Shown here: in pieces, positions 44,201 to 53,065 of the stretch
Numbering within the stretch: the first letter of the stretch is position 1
Layout: each line of letters starts with the position of its first letter
NCBI RefSeq assembly: GCF_003316635.1
Contig: NZ_QNQP01000005.1
Coordinates: forward strand, 1 to 64,000
Direction of reading: 5' to 3'
Length of the DNA: 64,000 nucleotides
DNA from: Roseovarius dicentrarchi
Lineage (GTDB): Bacteria; Pseudomonadota; Alphaproteobacteria; Rhodobacterales; Rhodobacteraceae
Notes under the pieces: model-generated
Databases searched by the model: none
The model's input: only the letters and a program-made list of their open reading frames with translations
Told to the model about the DNA's origin: nothing
Translations under genes and position numbers: made by a program

Positions 44201-44238
44201 CCGCGATATCATGCTCGCGCCATTTGAAGATTTGCAAT

Positions 44239-45288
44239 ATGACTGCTAGTATGAGCATTGACACAAACGCCCGATTTGTGCCGGAAACGGTCCACAAGCG
44301 CGACATCTTTTCCGAAACGATTTCCGGCCACCTCGAAGGCGTGGCCGATTACCCGGTCGTGCTGCGCAAGCTGGACACGGTCCCGTTCTACGCCCGCCCG
44401 CTCGCCTGGGCACTGGCGCGCAAGGAAATTCGCGGCCTGCGCGCCGTGCAGGGGATCGAAGGTTGCCCCGCGCTGGTGCGTGTCGACCGAACCGGCCTGC
44501 TGCGCAGCTGGACCAGCGGCACGCCGCTGCAACTGGCCAAACCGGCCAGCGCGGAATGGTATCGCGACGCCAAGCGCCTCTTGCGCCAGATGCGTCGCGC
44601 CGGGGTCACGCATAACGACATCGCCAAGCCGCAGAACTGGCTGATGACACCGGGTGGCCGCGCCGCCGTGATCGACTTTCAGCTGGCCTCGGTCCACCGC
44701 CGCCGCGGCCGCCTCTATCGCGTGATGGCGCGCGAGGATCTGCGCCACCTGCTGAAACAAAAACGCGCCTATGCGCCCCACCTGCTGACCCCGTCCGAGC
44801 GCAACATGCTGGCGCAAAAGGCGCTGCCGTCACGCATCTGGATGGCCACCGGCAAGCGCGCCTACAATTTCATCACCCGCCGCCTGATGAACTGGTCCGA
44901 CGGCGAAGGCACCGAAGACCGCATTGACCGCGACGGCCCCGCCCTGACGGCCGCATTGCTGGCCCATCCGCAGGTAACGGATGTCGCGCTCAGCACCTAT
45001 GCCCTACCGGCCAAGGGCGTCGGCCTCTACGCCTTTGTCGAAACATCGCTGGATGCCCAGACACTGGAGAGGCTCGCGCCAGCGCCGCGCCCCGAGATGA
45101 TCCAACCCGTCGCGCATCTCCCGCGCCACGCCGACGGCACAGCGCGCATGGACGCGCTGCACCTTATCGCGGCAAACCGGCTGGACGAGCTGGCCCTGCT
45201 GCAACAGAATGACCCAAAGCTGGCCGAGACACTCAAACCCATCATCGCCACCCGCCTGAACCTGACCGACCGTGTGCTGAAACCCTAA
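44239..45288 (+). CDS. RIO/Kdo-kinase-like protein fused to an adenylate-ligase C-terminal-like domain
   Basis: A 349-residue protein from the ATG at 44239; ATG 44251 and TTG 44224 are alternatives. Residues of about 20-180 are a small kinase domain: Lys44 in VVLRKLDT, Glu63 in ARKEIRGLRA, catalytic loop THNDIAKPQNWL (Asp127, Asn133) and metal-binding Asp146 in VIDFQLAS. This resembles RIO, WaaP and InaA kinases. Residues of about 233-310 resemble the C-terminal domain of AMP-binding acyl ligases (PALTAALLAHPQVTDVALST, VGLYAFVETSLD, VAHLPRHADGTARMDALHLI), but the catalytic Lys of the TGK motif is absent. Following three glycosyltransferases, it may phosphorylate a lipid or sugar; that is inference. 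Confidence 0.75.
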   Translation: MTASMSIDTNARFVPETVHKRDIFSETISGHLEGVADYPVVLRKLDTVPFYARPLAWALARKEIRGLRAVQGIEGCPALVRVDRTGLLRSWTSGTPLQLAKPASAEWYRDAKRLLRQMRRAGVTHNDIAKPQNWLMTPGGRAAVIDFQLASVHRRRGRLYRVMAREDLRHLLKQKRAYAPHLLTPSERNMLAQKALPSRIWMATGKRAYNFITRRLMNWSDGEGTEDRIDRDGPALTAALLAHPQVTDVALSTYALPAKGVGLYAFVETSLDAQTLERLAPAPRPEMIQPVAHLPRHADGTARMDALHLIAANRLDELALLQQNDPKLAETLKPIIATRLNLTDRVLKP

Positions 45289-45926
45289 AACGGTGACTTG
45301 GCGCGAAACGACAACCCCCGCCCACTCTCAGGATGGTTAACGCGCAACTCCTCGGCATGCAGCATCATCCGCCCGAACGCCGGGTCCGGCGCATACAGCG
45401 GATCGCCCAGGATCGGATGCCCCAGCGCCAGCATATGCACGCGCAGCTGATGCGTGCGCCCCGTGCGCGGCCACAGGCGGACGCGGCTTTCCGACGCCCC
45501 GGCCTTCAGAACCCTATACTCCGTCAGCGATGGCTTGCCCGTCCCGTGGCAGACCATCTGGCGCGGCCGGTTCGGCCAATCCACGATCAGCGGCAGATCC
45601 ACCTCGCCCGCCTTCGGCTCCAGCTGTCCCGCCACACGCGCCACATAGGTCTTGCGTGCGCGCCGCTCCTCGAATTCCCTGGACAAGAACCGCTGCGCAT
45701 GCGGCGTCAGCGCAAAGACCATCACGCCCGACGTGTCCCGATCCAGCCGGTGAACCAACAGCGCGGTGGGAAAGGCCGCCTGCACACGGCTCAACAAACA
45801 ATCCGCCAAATGCGCGCCCTTGCCGGGAACCGACAACAGCCCATCGGGCTTGTCCACGGCCAGCACCTCGTGATCTTCGTGCAGAACGGCCAGCGGCGTA
45901 TCGGGGGGCATGTATTCAGATTGCAT
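45285..45926 (-). CDS. RluA-family pseudouridine synthase
   Basis: A 213-residue RNA-modifying enzyme converting uridine to pseudouridine in rRNA or tRNA. The catalytic motif LLVHRLDRDTSGVMVFAL carries Asp62. VLAVDKPDGLLSVPGKG at the front and RTGRTHQLRVHMLALGHPIL further on are family hallmarks. There is no S4 domain, so it belongs with the shorter RluA/TruC-type members; the target site cannot be named. Its end overlaps the kinase gene end by four bases. Confidence 0.92.
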   Translation of the reverse strand: MQSEYMPPDTPLAVLHEDHEVLAVDKPDGLLSVPGKGAHLADCLLSRVQAAFPTALLVHRLDRDTSGVMVFALTPHAQRFLSREFEERRARKTYVARVAGQLEPKAGEVDLPLIVDWPNRPRQMVCHGTGKPSLTEYRVLKAGASESRVRLWPRTGRTHQLRVHMLALGHPILGDPLYAPDPAFGRMMLHAEELRVNHPESGRGLSFRAKSPF

Positions 45927-46030
45927 GCCCCCGCCATACAGCGCCGCAACGTCAGCGTCCAGAACGCTGCCCGCTCTTCATCTTGGCCCAAATACTCATT
46001 TGCACGCGCCGCCACCGCGAAGCAACCGTC

Positions 46031-48487
46031 CTATGCCTTGGCGCGCGCACCCGCGGGGTCATACATCGGCTTCAGGCTGGCGTCGGCACGCACACGTCTT
46101 CCGGCGACGTCAATCTCATAGCTGGACGCCAATACATCCGCCGCGCTTTCACCGGGGCACGGAACATAGCCCATGCCAATCGCCCCGCCCAGATGATGCC
46201 CGTAGGCGCCAGAGCTGAGATAGCCGACGATCTGCCCGTCGCGCAGCACCGGCTCGTTATGATAAAGCAACGGTTCGGGGTCCATCAGGCGGAACTGCAC
46301 CATGCGCGCCTCAAGGCCCGCGTCGCGCTTGCGCAGAACCGCATCGCGCCCGATGAAATCGGGCTTGTCCGTCTTGACGGCGAATCCCAGCCCAGCCTCC
46401 AGCACGTGATCCTCGCAGGTGATGTCATGCCCGAAATGGCGAAATCCCTTTTCGATCCGGCAACTGTCCATCGCATGCATCCCGCACAGCTTCATGCCGT
46501 GCGCGCGGCCCGCCTCCGTCAACACCTCGAACGCATGGCCGGCCATGTCGGCGCTGACATAGACCTCCCAGCCCAGCTCGCCCACATAGCTGACGCGGTG
46601 CGCGCGTGCCAATCCCATGCCCAGCTCGATCTCCTGCGCCGTGCCGAAGGGATTTACCTCGTTCGAGAAATCCCCCGGCGACACTGCCTGCATCACCTCG
46701 CGCGCCTTCGGCCCCATGACGGCCAGCACGCCCTCGCCCGCTGTCACGTCGGTGATCACGACCCTGTAATCACCGCGCAAACGCTCCATCCGCGTCTGGT
46801 CGGCCAGCCGGGTGGCGGCGGGGGTGACGACCAGATAGGCCGTCTCGGACAGGCGGGTGACGGTGACATCCGCCTCGATCCCGGCGCGCGCGTTCAGGAA
46901 TTGCGTATAGACGATGCGCCCCACCGGCACCGAAAAATCACCGCCACCGATATGGTTCAGAAAGCCTTCGGCATCCGGCCCTTCGACGCGGATCTTGCCG
47001 AAGGACGACATGTCATACATGCCCACACCCTCGCGGATCGCGCGATGCTCGGCGGCGGCATTGTCAAACCAGTTCTGCCGCTTCCAGCTATAGCGATATT
47101 CCGGCTCCTGCCCCGGCGCGGCAAACCAGTTGGCCCGCTCCCAGCCCGCGGCCTCACCCATCACCGCGCCTTGTTCCAGAAGTTGCGCATGAAACGGCGT
47201 GCGCCTGATGCCGCGCGCCGTCGCCTTCTGGCGATAGGGGAAATGGTCGGCATAAAGCAGGCCAAGCGTCTCCTTCGAACGCTCGAACAGATAGGTCTTG
47301 TTGCCCTGAAAGGGCTGCATCCGCGCGATATCCACATCGCCCAGATCAAACGGCTTCTCGCCGCTGTCCATCCACAGGCTCAGCGCATGGCCCGCCCCGC
47401 CCGCCGACTGGATACCGATGGAGTTGAAACCGGCGGCGACCCAGACGTTATCCATCTGGGGGCTGAGGCCCAGATGATAGGCGTCATCGGGCGTGAAGGA
47501 TTCCGGCCCGTTGAAGAAGGTATGTATCCCCGCCTCCGCCAGCATCGGCAGGCGGTTGCAGGCGGCCTCGAGGATCGGCTCGAAATGATCGAAATCCTCG
47601 GGCAGCTGGTCGAACTCGAAACTGGCGGGGATGCCGTCCATGCCCCAGGGTTTGGACACAGACTCGAACGCGCCGACCAGCATCTTGCCCGCGTCCTCCT
47701 TGTAATAGGTGCATTCGTCCGGCACGCGCAGCACCGGCATCTGGGACAGGCCCGAAATCGGCTCGGTCACGATGTAGAAATGCTCGCAAGCGTGCAGCGG
47801 CACGTTGATGCCCGCCATGCGGCCCACTTCGTGCCCCCACATGCCCGCGCAGTTGACGATCATCTCGGCCTCGATATGGCCGCTCTCCTTGCCATCATCG
47901 CTGATCCAGTCGACGCCGGTCACGCGGCGGCCCTGTTTCGCGATGCCGGTCACGCGCACCCGCTCCTGCACCTTCGCGCCGCGCTGCCGCGCGCCCTTGG
48001 CCAGCGCCAGCGCGATATTCGCCGGGTCGGCCTGCCCGTCGGTCGGCAGCCAGACACCGCCGGTGACGCTGTCCATGTTCAGATGCGGATAGCGCTCTTT
48101 CACCTGCGCCGGCGACAGCTCCTCGACCGGGACGCCAAAGGCGCGCGCCATGGCGGCAGAGCGGTGCAGTTCCTCCAGCCGCTCGCCCGTCAGCGCCGCC
48201 GAGACCGATCCGACCTGACGAAAGCCCGTGGCGACCCCGGTTTCGGCCTCAAGCCCGGCGTATAATTCCGCCGAATAGCGCGCCAGCTTGGTCATGTTGC
48301 TGGACGCGCGCAGCTGGCCGATCAGGCCGGCCGCGTGCCAAGTGGTGCCCGATGTCAGCGCCTTGCGCTCCAGCAGCACCACGTCGGACCAGCCGAGTTT
48401 CGCCAGATGATAGGCGACCGAACAGCCGACGACGCCGCCGCCGATGATGACCACGCGGGCCTTTGTGGGCAGATCCATGTATTGCAC
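46031..48487 (-). CDS. FAD-dependent oxidoreductase with GcvT domains (dimethylglycine/sarcosine dehydrogenase type), second copy
   Basis: An 818-residue enzyme expected to demethylate an N-methylated amine and pass the one-carbon unit to tetrahydrofolate. The N-terminal DAO domain has ARVVIIGGGVVGCSVAYHL and TSGTTWHAAGLIGQL, where His51 matches the covalent FAD site of dimethylglycine dehydrogenase. An FAO_M-type middle section (FNSIGIQSAGGAGHALSLWM) and C-terminal GcvT domains (YDMSSFGKIRVEGPDAEGFL, ELGWEVYVSADMAGHAFEV, DSCRIEKGFRHFGHDI) follow. It is a paralogue of the 813-residue protein encoded upstream, from which it is separated by the PNPOx-type gene. The exact substrate is unknown. 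Confidence 0.88.
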   Translation of the reverse strand: MQYMDLPTKARVVIIGGGVVGCSVAYHLAKLGWSDVVLLERKALTSGTTWHAAGLIGQLRASSNMTKLARYSAELYAGLEAETGVATGFRQVGSVSAALTGERLEELHRSAAMARAFGVPVEELSPAQVKERYPHLNMDSVTGGVWLPTDGQADPANIALALAKGARQRGAKVQERVRVTGIAKQGRRVTGVDWISDDGKESGHIEAEMIVNCAGMWGHEVGRMAGINVPLHACEHFYIVTEPISGLSQMPVLRVPDECTYYKEDAGKMLVGAFESVSKPWGMDGIPASFEFDQLPEDFDHFEPILEAACNRLPMLAEAGIHTFFNGPESFTPDDAYHLGLSPQMDNVWVAAGFNSIGIQSAGGAGHALSLWMDSGEKPFDLGDVDIARMQPFQGNKTYLFERSKETLGLLYADHFPYRQKATARGIRRTPFHAQLLEQGAVMGEAAGWERANWFAAPGQEPEYRYSWKRQNWFDNAAAEHRAIREGVGMYDMSSFGKIRVEGPDAEGFLNHIGGGDFSVPVGRIVYTQFLNARAGIEADVTVTRLSETAYLVVTPAATRLADQTRMERLRGDYRVVITDVTAGEGVLAVMGPKAREVMQAVSPGDFSNEVNPFGTAQEIELGMGLARAHRVSYVGELGWEVYVSADMAGHAFEVLTEAGRAHGMKLCGMHAMDSCRIEKGFRHFGHDITCEDHVLEAGLGFAVKTDKPDFIGRDAVLRKRDAGLEARMVQFRLMDPEPLLYHNEPVLRDGQIVGYLSSGAYGHHLGGAIGMGYVPCPGESAADVLASSYEIDVAGRRVRADASLKPMYDPAGARAKA

Positions 48488-48505
48488 TCCTAAGCGCCCC
48501 TGATG

Positions 48506-48961
48506 TCAGGGATAAATCTTGGCAAATTTGAGTTTGTAGGCGGCGATCATCTCGTCCTCGGTAACGCCGTCGTCATAGGGCGGCGTTGTCAGCTCGCCGG
48601 TCGCTTCCACGTCGATCAGGACCAGATCGGTGATGCGATCCGCCAGATCGCCCCAGACTTCCTGCCACAGGCCGATCAGCGCGATGAATTCCGATGTCCC
48701 TTCTTCGGCGATGCGGGCGGGGCCGCGCAGGCGCAGGCCCTTGCGCGTCCATTGGTCGATGAAATTCACCTCGGCGTAGGGATTGTGCCGCAGGTTGGCC
48801 AGCGTGCCGGGCGAGCGGATATTGCCAAAGCCGACGGTCAGGTGATCCAGCACCAGAAACGTGCCCTTTGGGCTGACGGCCGGCAGGCCGCCCGGCGTGA
48901 TGGTGGCGACAAACCCCAGCGGAAAGTTGGCGATCAGATCTTCGTCAGATTGGGTCAGCAT
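48506..48961 (-). CDS. pyridoxamine 5'-phosphate oxidase-fold protein
   Basis: A 151-residue FMN/F420-binding split-barrel protein. Visible segments are FVATITPGGLPAVSPKGTFL near the N-terminus, TVGFGNIRSPGTLANLRHNP, and AEVNFIDQWTRKGLRLRGPA. This pattern fits general stress or flavin-reductase-like members, not the vitamin B6 enzyme itself. Its start overlaps the upstream FAD-GcvT stop by one base (TGATG) and it is followed 18 bp later by the second FAD-GcvT gene, so it probably serves that pathway, perhaps with flavin or an unstable intermediate. Confidence 0.85.
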   Translation of the reverse strand: MLTQSDEDLIANFPLGFVATITPGGLPAVSPKGTFLVLDHLTVGFGNIRSPGTLANLRHNPYAEVNFIDQWTRKGLRLRGPARIAEEGTSEFIALIGLWQEVWGDLADRITDLVLIDVEATGELTTPPYDDGVTEDEMIAAYKLKFAKIYP

Positions 48962-51402
48962 CAGGCGCGTATCCTTTCGTTTTCCGGATCCCAGAGCGGC
49001 GCGTCAGGCTGCACCACCGCGCGGAACCGTTCGCCGTAGATTTCCACCTCCAGCTCGGTGCCCGGCACCGCCAGATCGGCGCGCACCATGCCCAAGGCGA
49101 TTGACGCGCCCACGCGGTAGCCCCATGCGCCGCTGGTCGTCTCGCCCACTACTTTGCCGTCATGCCAGATCGTTGACATATAGGGTGCATCGGCATCCCC
49201 GGCGTCGACGATCAGCGTGACGAACCGCTTGGCGCTGCCCTGCTGTTTCTCGGCCATCAGCGCCGCCTTGCCGGGGAAATCCTGCGGTTTGTCCAGCTTG
49301 ACGAACCGGTCCAGCCCGCCCTCGAACATCGAATAATCGGTGCTGAGGTCGCCCTTCCACGCGCGATAGCCCTTCTCAATCCGCAAGCTGTTCAGCGCAT
49401 ACATGCCAAATGGCTTGGCGCCCGCGTCCAGAATGGCGCGGTAGATATCGGGCATATCCTCGTTCGCGGCATGCACTTCCCAGCCCAGTTCCCCGGCAAA
49501 GGACACGCGGATCAGATGCGCCATTTTACCCGCCACCGTGCAATGCTGGTGGCTAAGCCATGGCAGCGTCAGATCGCCATCGGTCAGCGGGCCAAGGATC
49601 GCGCGGCTTTGCGGCCCCGTGACGATCAGGGCGGAGCGCTCGGTCGTGGTCTCATTGACCGTCACACCCTCCGGCACGCCCGCGCGGATCAGCTCGCCAT
49701 CATGCCATTGCGCCGTGGCGGCGGTGATCAGGATGAAGCTGTCCTCGGCCTGCCGGATGCAGGACCATTCCGTCAGGATCCGGCCCCGCTTGTCGGCCAC
49801 ATAGACAAGGTTCATCCGCCCGACGCGTGGCAAGCTACCGGTGACAAACCCGCGCAGCCAGTCATCCGCGCCCTGCCCCCGCACCCAGAAGCGGGAAAAT
49901 CCGGGCAGGTCCAGCACGCCGCAATGGTTGTGCACGGCGGCGCATTCCTCGGCGATGCGATTGGCCCACGGGCCGCCCCGGTTCCACGTCTGCGTGGCCT
50001 CTTCGCTGGTGTCATCGCCGGGCTGCGCGAACCAGTTGGCGCGCTCCCACCCGTTATAGGCGCCCATGACGCCGCCCTGCTCGCGCACGATATCGTCGTT
50101 CGGTCCCAGCTTCTTGTCGCGGCCCGCTGGCCATTCATGCCAAGGGAAATGCATGGCATATTCATGGCCGTAAACCTCCATCCCCTTCTGGATGCAGTAA
50201 TCGTTGTCGGTGTAATCGGTGTAGCGGCGCGGATCGGTGGCCCACATGTCCCATTCCGTCGCGCCCTCGGTGATCCACTCGGCCAGAACCTTGCCCGCGC
50301 CGCCGGCCTGAGAGATGCCGAAGGTGAAAACGCACGCCTCGAACGCGTTCGGCACGCCCGGCATCGGGCCAAGCAGCGGCAGGCCGTCAGGTGCATAGGG
50401 GATGGGTCCGTTGATCACCTTGTTGATGCCGACCTTGCCCAGCAGGGGGACGCGGGCCATCGCATCCTCGATATACCATTCCAGCCGCTCCAGATCGTCG
50501 GGGTAAAGTTGGAAGCTGAAATCCTCGGGGAAAGGATCATCCGGCGTGATCCAGTGCGCCTTGCAGTTCCGCTCATACGGGCCAAGGTTCAGGCCGGTCT
50601 TTTCCTGCCGCAGGTAGTAAGAGCTGTCGACGTCGCGCATCAGCGGCAGCTTGCCATGGTTTGCGGTATATTCGGCAATCTCCGGGATTTCATCGGTCAG
50701 CAGATACTGGTGGCTCATCACCATCATCGGCACGGTGCGCCCGCCATAGGGCTTGAACCATTCGCCGACCTTTTGCGCGTAATAGCCGGCCGCGTTCACG
50801 ACGAATTCGCAGCGGATATCGCCCTTGTGGGTATGCACCACCCATTCGCCATTCTCACGGCTGATCCCGGTCGCGGGGCAAAACCGTTCAATCCGCGCGC
50901 CCAGATCGCGCGCGCCCTTTGCCAATGCCTGCGTCAGCTGGCTGGGGTCGATATCGCCGTCATTGGGATCATAGAGCACACCCTTCAGATCATGCGTTTC
51001 CATGAAAGGATAGCGCGCCTTCGCCTCCTCGGGCGTCAGCATCTCCATGTCCATGCCCTGATAGCGGCCCATGCCGCAGGCACGCTGGAATTCCTGCACG
51101 CGCTCGTCCGAATGGCCCAAACGGATGGACCCGGTGACGTGGTAGTTCATCGGGTAATCCACCGCCTCGGCCAGCCCGCGATAGAGCTCGGTCGAATAGC
51201 GCTGCATGTTCATCACGGCCCATGAGGTGGAAAACGTCGGGCAGTTGCCCGCCGCGTGCCATGTGCTGCCCGCCGTCAGCTCGTTCTTTTCCAGCAGAAC
51301 GCAATCGGTCCAGCCCGCGCGTGCCAGATGGTAAAGGCCGGACGCGCCCACGGCGCCGCCGCCGATGATGACCACGCGGGCCGTGCTGGGAAAATTGCTC
51401 AT
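48961..51402 (-). CDS. FAD-dependent oxidoreductase with GcvT domains (dimethylglycine/sarcosine dehydrogenase type), first copy
   Basis: An 813-residue paralogue of the protein at 46031 with the same order of domains: FAD-binding DAO (RVVIIGGGAVGASGLYHLAR, then His49 in TAGSTWHAAGN), a middle domain and GcvT folate-binding domains (ELGWEVHAANEDMPDIYRA, LRIEKGYRAWKGDLSTDYSM). The His49 context suggests covalent FAD. The residues after it (CPTFSTSW) differ from the second copy (LIGQLRAS), so substrate preference may differ. It lies 21 bp after the XRE-cupin regulator and overlaps the PNPOx-type start. Confidence 0.88.
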   Translation of the reverse strand: MSNFPSTARVVIIGGGAVGASGLYHLARAGWTDCVLLEKNELTAGSTWHAAGNCPTFSTSWAVMNMQRYSTELYRGLAEAVDYPMNYHVTGSIRLGHSDERVQEFQRACGMGRYQGMDMEMLTPEEAKARYPFMETHDLKGVLYDPNDGDIDPSQLTQALAKGARDLGARIERFCPATGISRENGEWVVHTHKGDIRCEFVVNAAGYYAQKVGEWFKPYGGRTVPMMVMSHQYLLTDEIPEIAEYTANHGKLPLMRDVDSSYYLRQEKTGLNLGPYERNCKAHWITPDDPFPEDFSFQLYPDDLERLEWYIEDAMARVPLLGKVGINKVINGPIPYAPDGLPLLGPMPGVPNAFEACVFTFGISQAGGAGKVLAEWITEGATEWDMWATDPRRYTDYTDNDYCIQKGMEVYGHEYAMHFPWHEWPAGRDKKLGPNDDIVREQGGVMGAYNGWERANWFAQPGDDTSEEATQTWNRGGPWANRIAEECAAVHNHCGVLDLPGFSRFWVRGQGADDWLRGFVTGSLPRVGRMNLVYVADKRGRILTEWSCIRQAEDSFILITAATAQWHDGELIRAGVPEGVTVNETTTERSALIVTGPQSRAILGPLTDGDLTLPWLSHQHCTVAGKMAHLIRVSFAGELGWEVHAANEDMPDIYRAILDAGAKPFGMYALNSLRIEKGYRAWKGDLSTDYSMFEGGLDRFVKLDKPQDFPGKAALMAEKQQGSAKRFVTLIVDAGDADAPYMSTIWHDGKVVGETTSGAWGYRVGASIALGMVRADLAVPGTELEVEIYGERFRAVVQPDAPLWDPENERIRA

Positions 51403-51423
51403 CTGCTGCGTCTCCTTATCGGG

Positions 51424-51996
51424 TTAATAAACAGGCGGTGCGATCACCCAGATCGCGACGGCGGGAACATCATACGGGTTGTGCCATTCAAACGGGTCGT
51501 TCCGGATGCGGAAACTGTCACCGACACCCACGGTAAAGCGGCGGCCCGCGATCGTCAGATCCAGCCGGCCAGACAGCATGTAACCCACCTCTTGCGTGGC
51601 GCGCGTCTGAGGCGCCGCAGCGCGGGCGGCGGGGGCAAAGGTGGAATGCACCACCTCGAAATCATCGGTCAGATCGGGCGAAAGCAATTCTTCGGTCAGG
51701 CCGGGAATGTGCTTGCCTATGGCGCGCCGGGCATCACTGCGCACGATATAGCCCGCCTCATCCTCGGCCGCGCCCGAATGGTCGAGCAGCAGCGACAGCG
51801 GCACATTCAGCGCCGCTGAAATGCTGCGCATGTCGGCAACCGATGGCGAAGACAGATCCCGCTCGACCTGGCTCAGCCAGCCGACGGACCGGCCCAGCTG
51901 CTGTGCCAATGCGGCCAGCGTGACGCCCCGCGCCTTGCGCAGGGCGCGCAGATCGGCGCCAACTTTGTGGTGCATCGTGCTCAGAAGTGCGGTCAC
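51424..51996 (-). CDS. XRE-family regulator with C-terminal cupin domain
   Basis: A 190-residue transcription factor. The helix-turn-helix at about 12-65 reads DLRALRKARGVTLAALAQQL and GWLSQVERDLSSPSVADMRS. The C-terminal cupin (about 110-188) has EVGYMLSGRLDLTIAG, VGVGDSFRIRNDPFEWHNPY and AIWVIAPP. Such proteins often bind a small metabolite in the cupin and repress catabolic genes. It is the first gene of the operon with the two FAD-GcvT enzymes, so it probably senses their substrate or product and also controls itself. Confidence 0.9.
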   Translation of the reverse strand: MTALLSTMHHKVGADLRALRKARGVTLAALAQQLGRSVGWLSQVERDLSSPSVADMRSISAALNVPLSLLLDHSGAAEDEAGYIVRSDARRAIGKHIPGLTEELLSPDLTDDFEVVHSTFAPAARAAAPQTRATQEVGYMLSGRLDLTIAGRRFTVGVGDSFRIRNDPFEWHNPYDVPAVAIWVIAPPVY

Positions 51997-52069
51997 GGCA
52001 GCTCGCCTGGTGAAAACGGACGTTACATTTTCACGCTGCCGCGCCTTGATGAAAAAAGCAACGAAAATT

Positions 52070-52537
52070 TCACGCCTTGTCGCTTGACCCGCCGAACACC
52101 TGTTGCAAGAGCCGGGTCAATCCGTCCACATCGCGCTGATCAAAGGCTGAAGGCTGATCGCTGTCGATGTCCAGAACCCCGATCAGCGCACCATCCGCAC
52201 CGTAGACCGGCAACACGATCTCGGAGCGGGTCGAACTGGCGCAGGCGATATGCCCCTCAAACGCATTCACGTCATCAACCAGCTGCACCTGCCCGGTGCG
52301 CGCCGCCGCACCGCAGACACCGCGCGAAAACGGGATGACAAGGCAGCCATGCCCGCCCTGATATGGCCCGATTCGCAATATTTCAGGCTGGGTCACGCGG
52401 TAAAATCCCGTCCAGTCGAACCTGTCATCGGCATGGTGCAGCTCGCAGACCATCGTCGCCATCAGCGCGATTTGATCGCGTTCTCCCGCGGTCAGCGCGG
52501 CGAGCGTTTTCGCCTTGTCCTCATAGTCGATTCGCAT
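52070..52537 (-). CDS. msrC: free methionine-(R)-sulfoxide reductase (GAF domain)
   Basis: A 155-residue GAF-fold enzyme reducing free methionine-R-sulfoxide. The start at 52537 gives the usual length. The three catalytic-site cysteines are all present with the spacing of E. coli fRMsr: Cys65 (GGHGCLVIPF), Cys75 (SRGVCGAAAR) and Cys99 (GHIACASSTRSEIVLPV), separated by 10 and 24. Substrate-site motifs DWTGFYRV and GVLDIDSDQPSAFDQRD also match. It ends 74 bp from the XRE regulator start on the same strand but probably has its own promoter facing the STAS gene. Confidence 0.92.
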   Translation of the reverse strand: MRIDYEDKAKTLAALTAGERDQIALMATMVCELHHADDRFDWTGFYRVTQPEILRIGPYQGGHGCLVIPFSRGVCGAAARTGQVQLVDDVNAFEGHIACASSTRSEIVLPVYGADGALIGVLDIDSDQPSAFDQRDVDGLTRLLQQVFGGSSDKA

Positions 52538-52726
52538 CTTTGATCTGTCCTTTTGCACTATGCGGCCACGCGCGCTCATACCGCGCGGCGCCGGTTTTCG
52601 CACCGCAGAAACACAGCCCACGCAGCAGGGCAAGGGCCGCGCAAACGCTTTTTCTGGCGGCGCACACCGATTGGTAAGGTTTAGCCCCTAACCTGCATGC
52701 AGGCGTCATAAAACAGCGGAGTATAT

Positions 52727-53065
52727 ATGAACCTTGAAACCAGTCACATCGGCCAGCACCACCTGATTACGGTGAATGCCCCCCGAATCGATGCCGCGCA
52801 GGCCATCGCATTCAAGGACGCCATGCGCGCCGCCACGGCGGATGCGACGGATCCCGTTGTGCTGGATCTGGGGCAGGTGCAATTCATCGATTCCAGCGGG
52901 CTGGGCGCGATTGTTGCGGCGTTCAAGCTGCTGGGTCCGGGCCGCCGGATGGATCTGGCCTGCCTGACGCCGGACGTGGCCAAGGTATTCCGATTGACAC
53001 GCATGGACACCATCTTTGCCATCCATCCATCGCTGGAGGATCTGGCGACCCGGCAGGCCGGATAA
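52727..53065 (+). CDS. STAS-domain anti-anti-sigma factor
   Basis: A 112-residue SpoIIAA/RsbV-like protein. The phosphorylatable serine sits in VQFIDSSGLGAIVAAFK (Ser56/57), and the segment VVLDLGQVQFIDSSGLG is standard. Such proteins bind an RsbW-like kinase when unphosphorylated and so free its target. The next gene, overlapping by one base (TAATG), encodes that kinase. No sigma factor or PP2C phosphatase lies nearby, so the target of the switch is not visible here. Confidence 0.9.
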   Translation: MNLETSHIGQHHLITVNAPRIDAAQAIAFKDAMRAATADATDPVVLDLGQVQFIDSSGLGAIVAAFKLLGPGRRMDLACLTPDVAKVFRLTRMDTIFAIHPSLEDLATRQAG

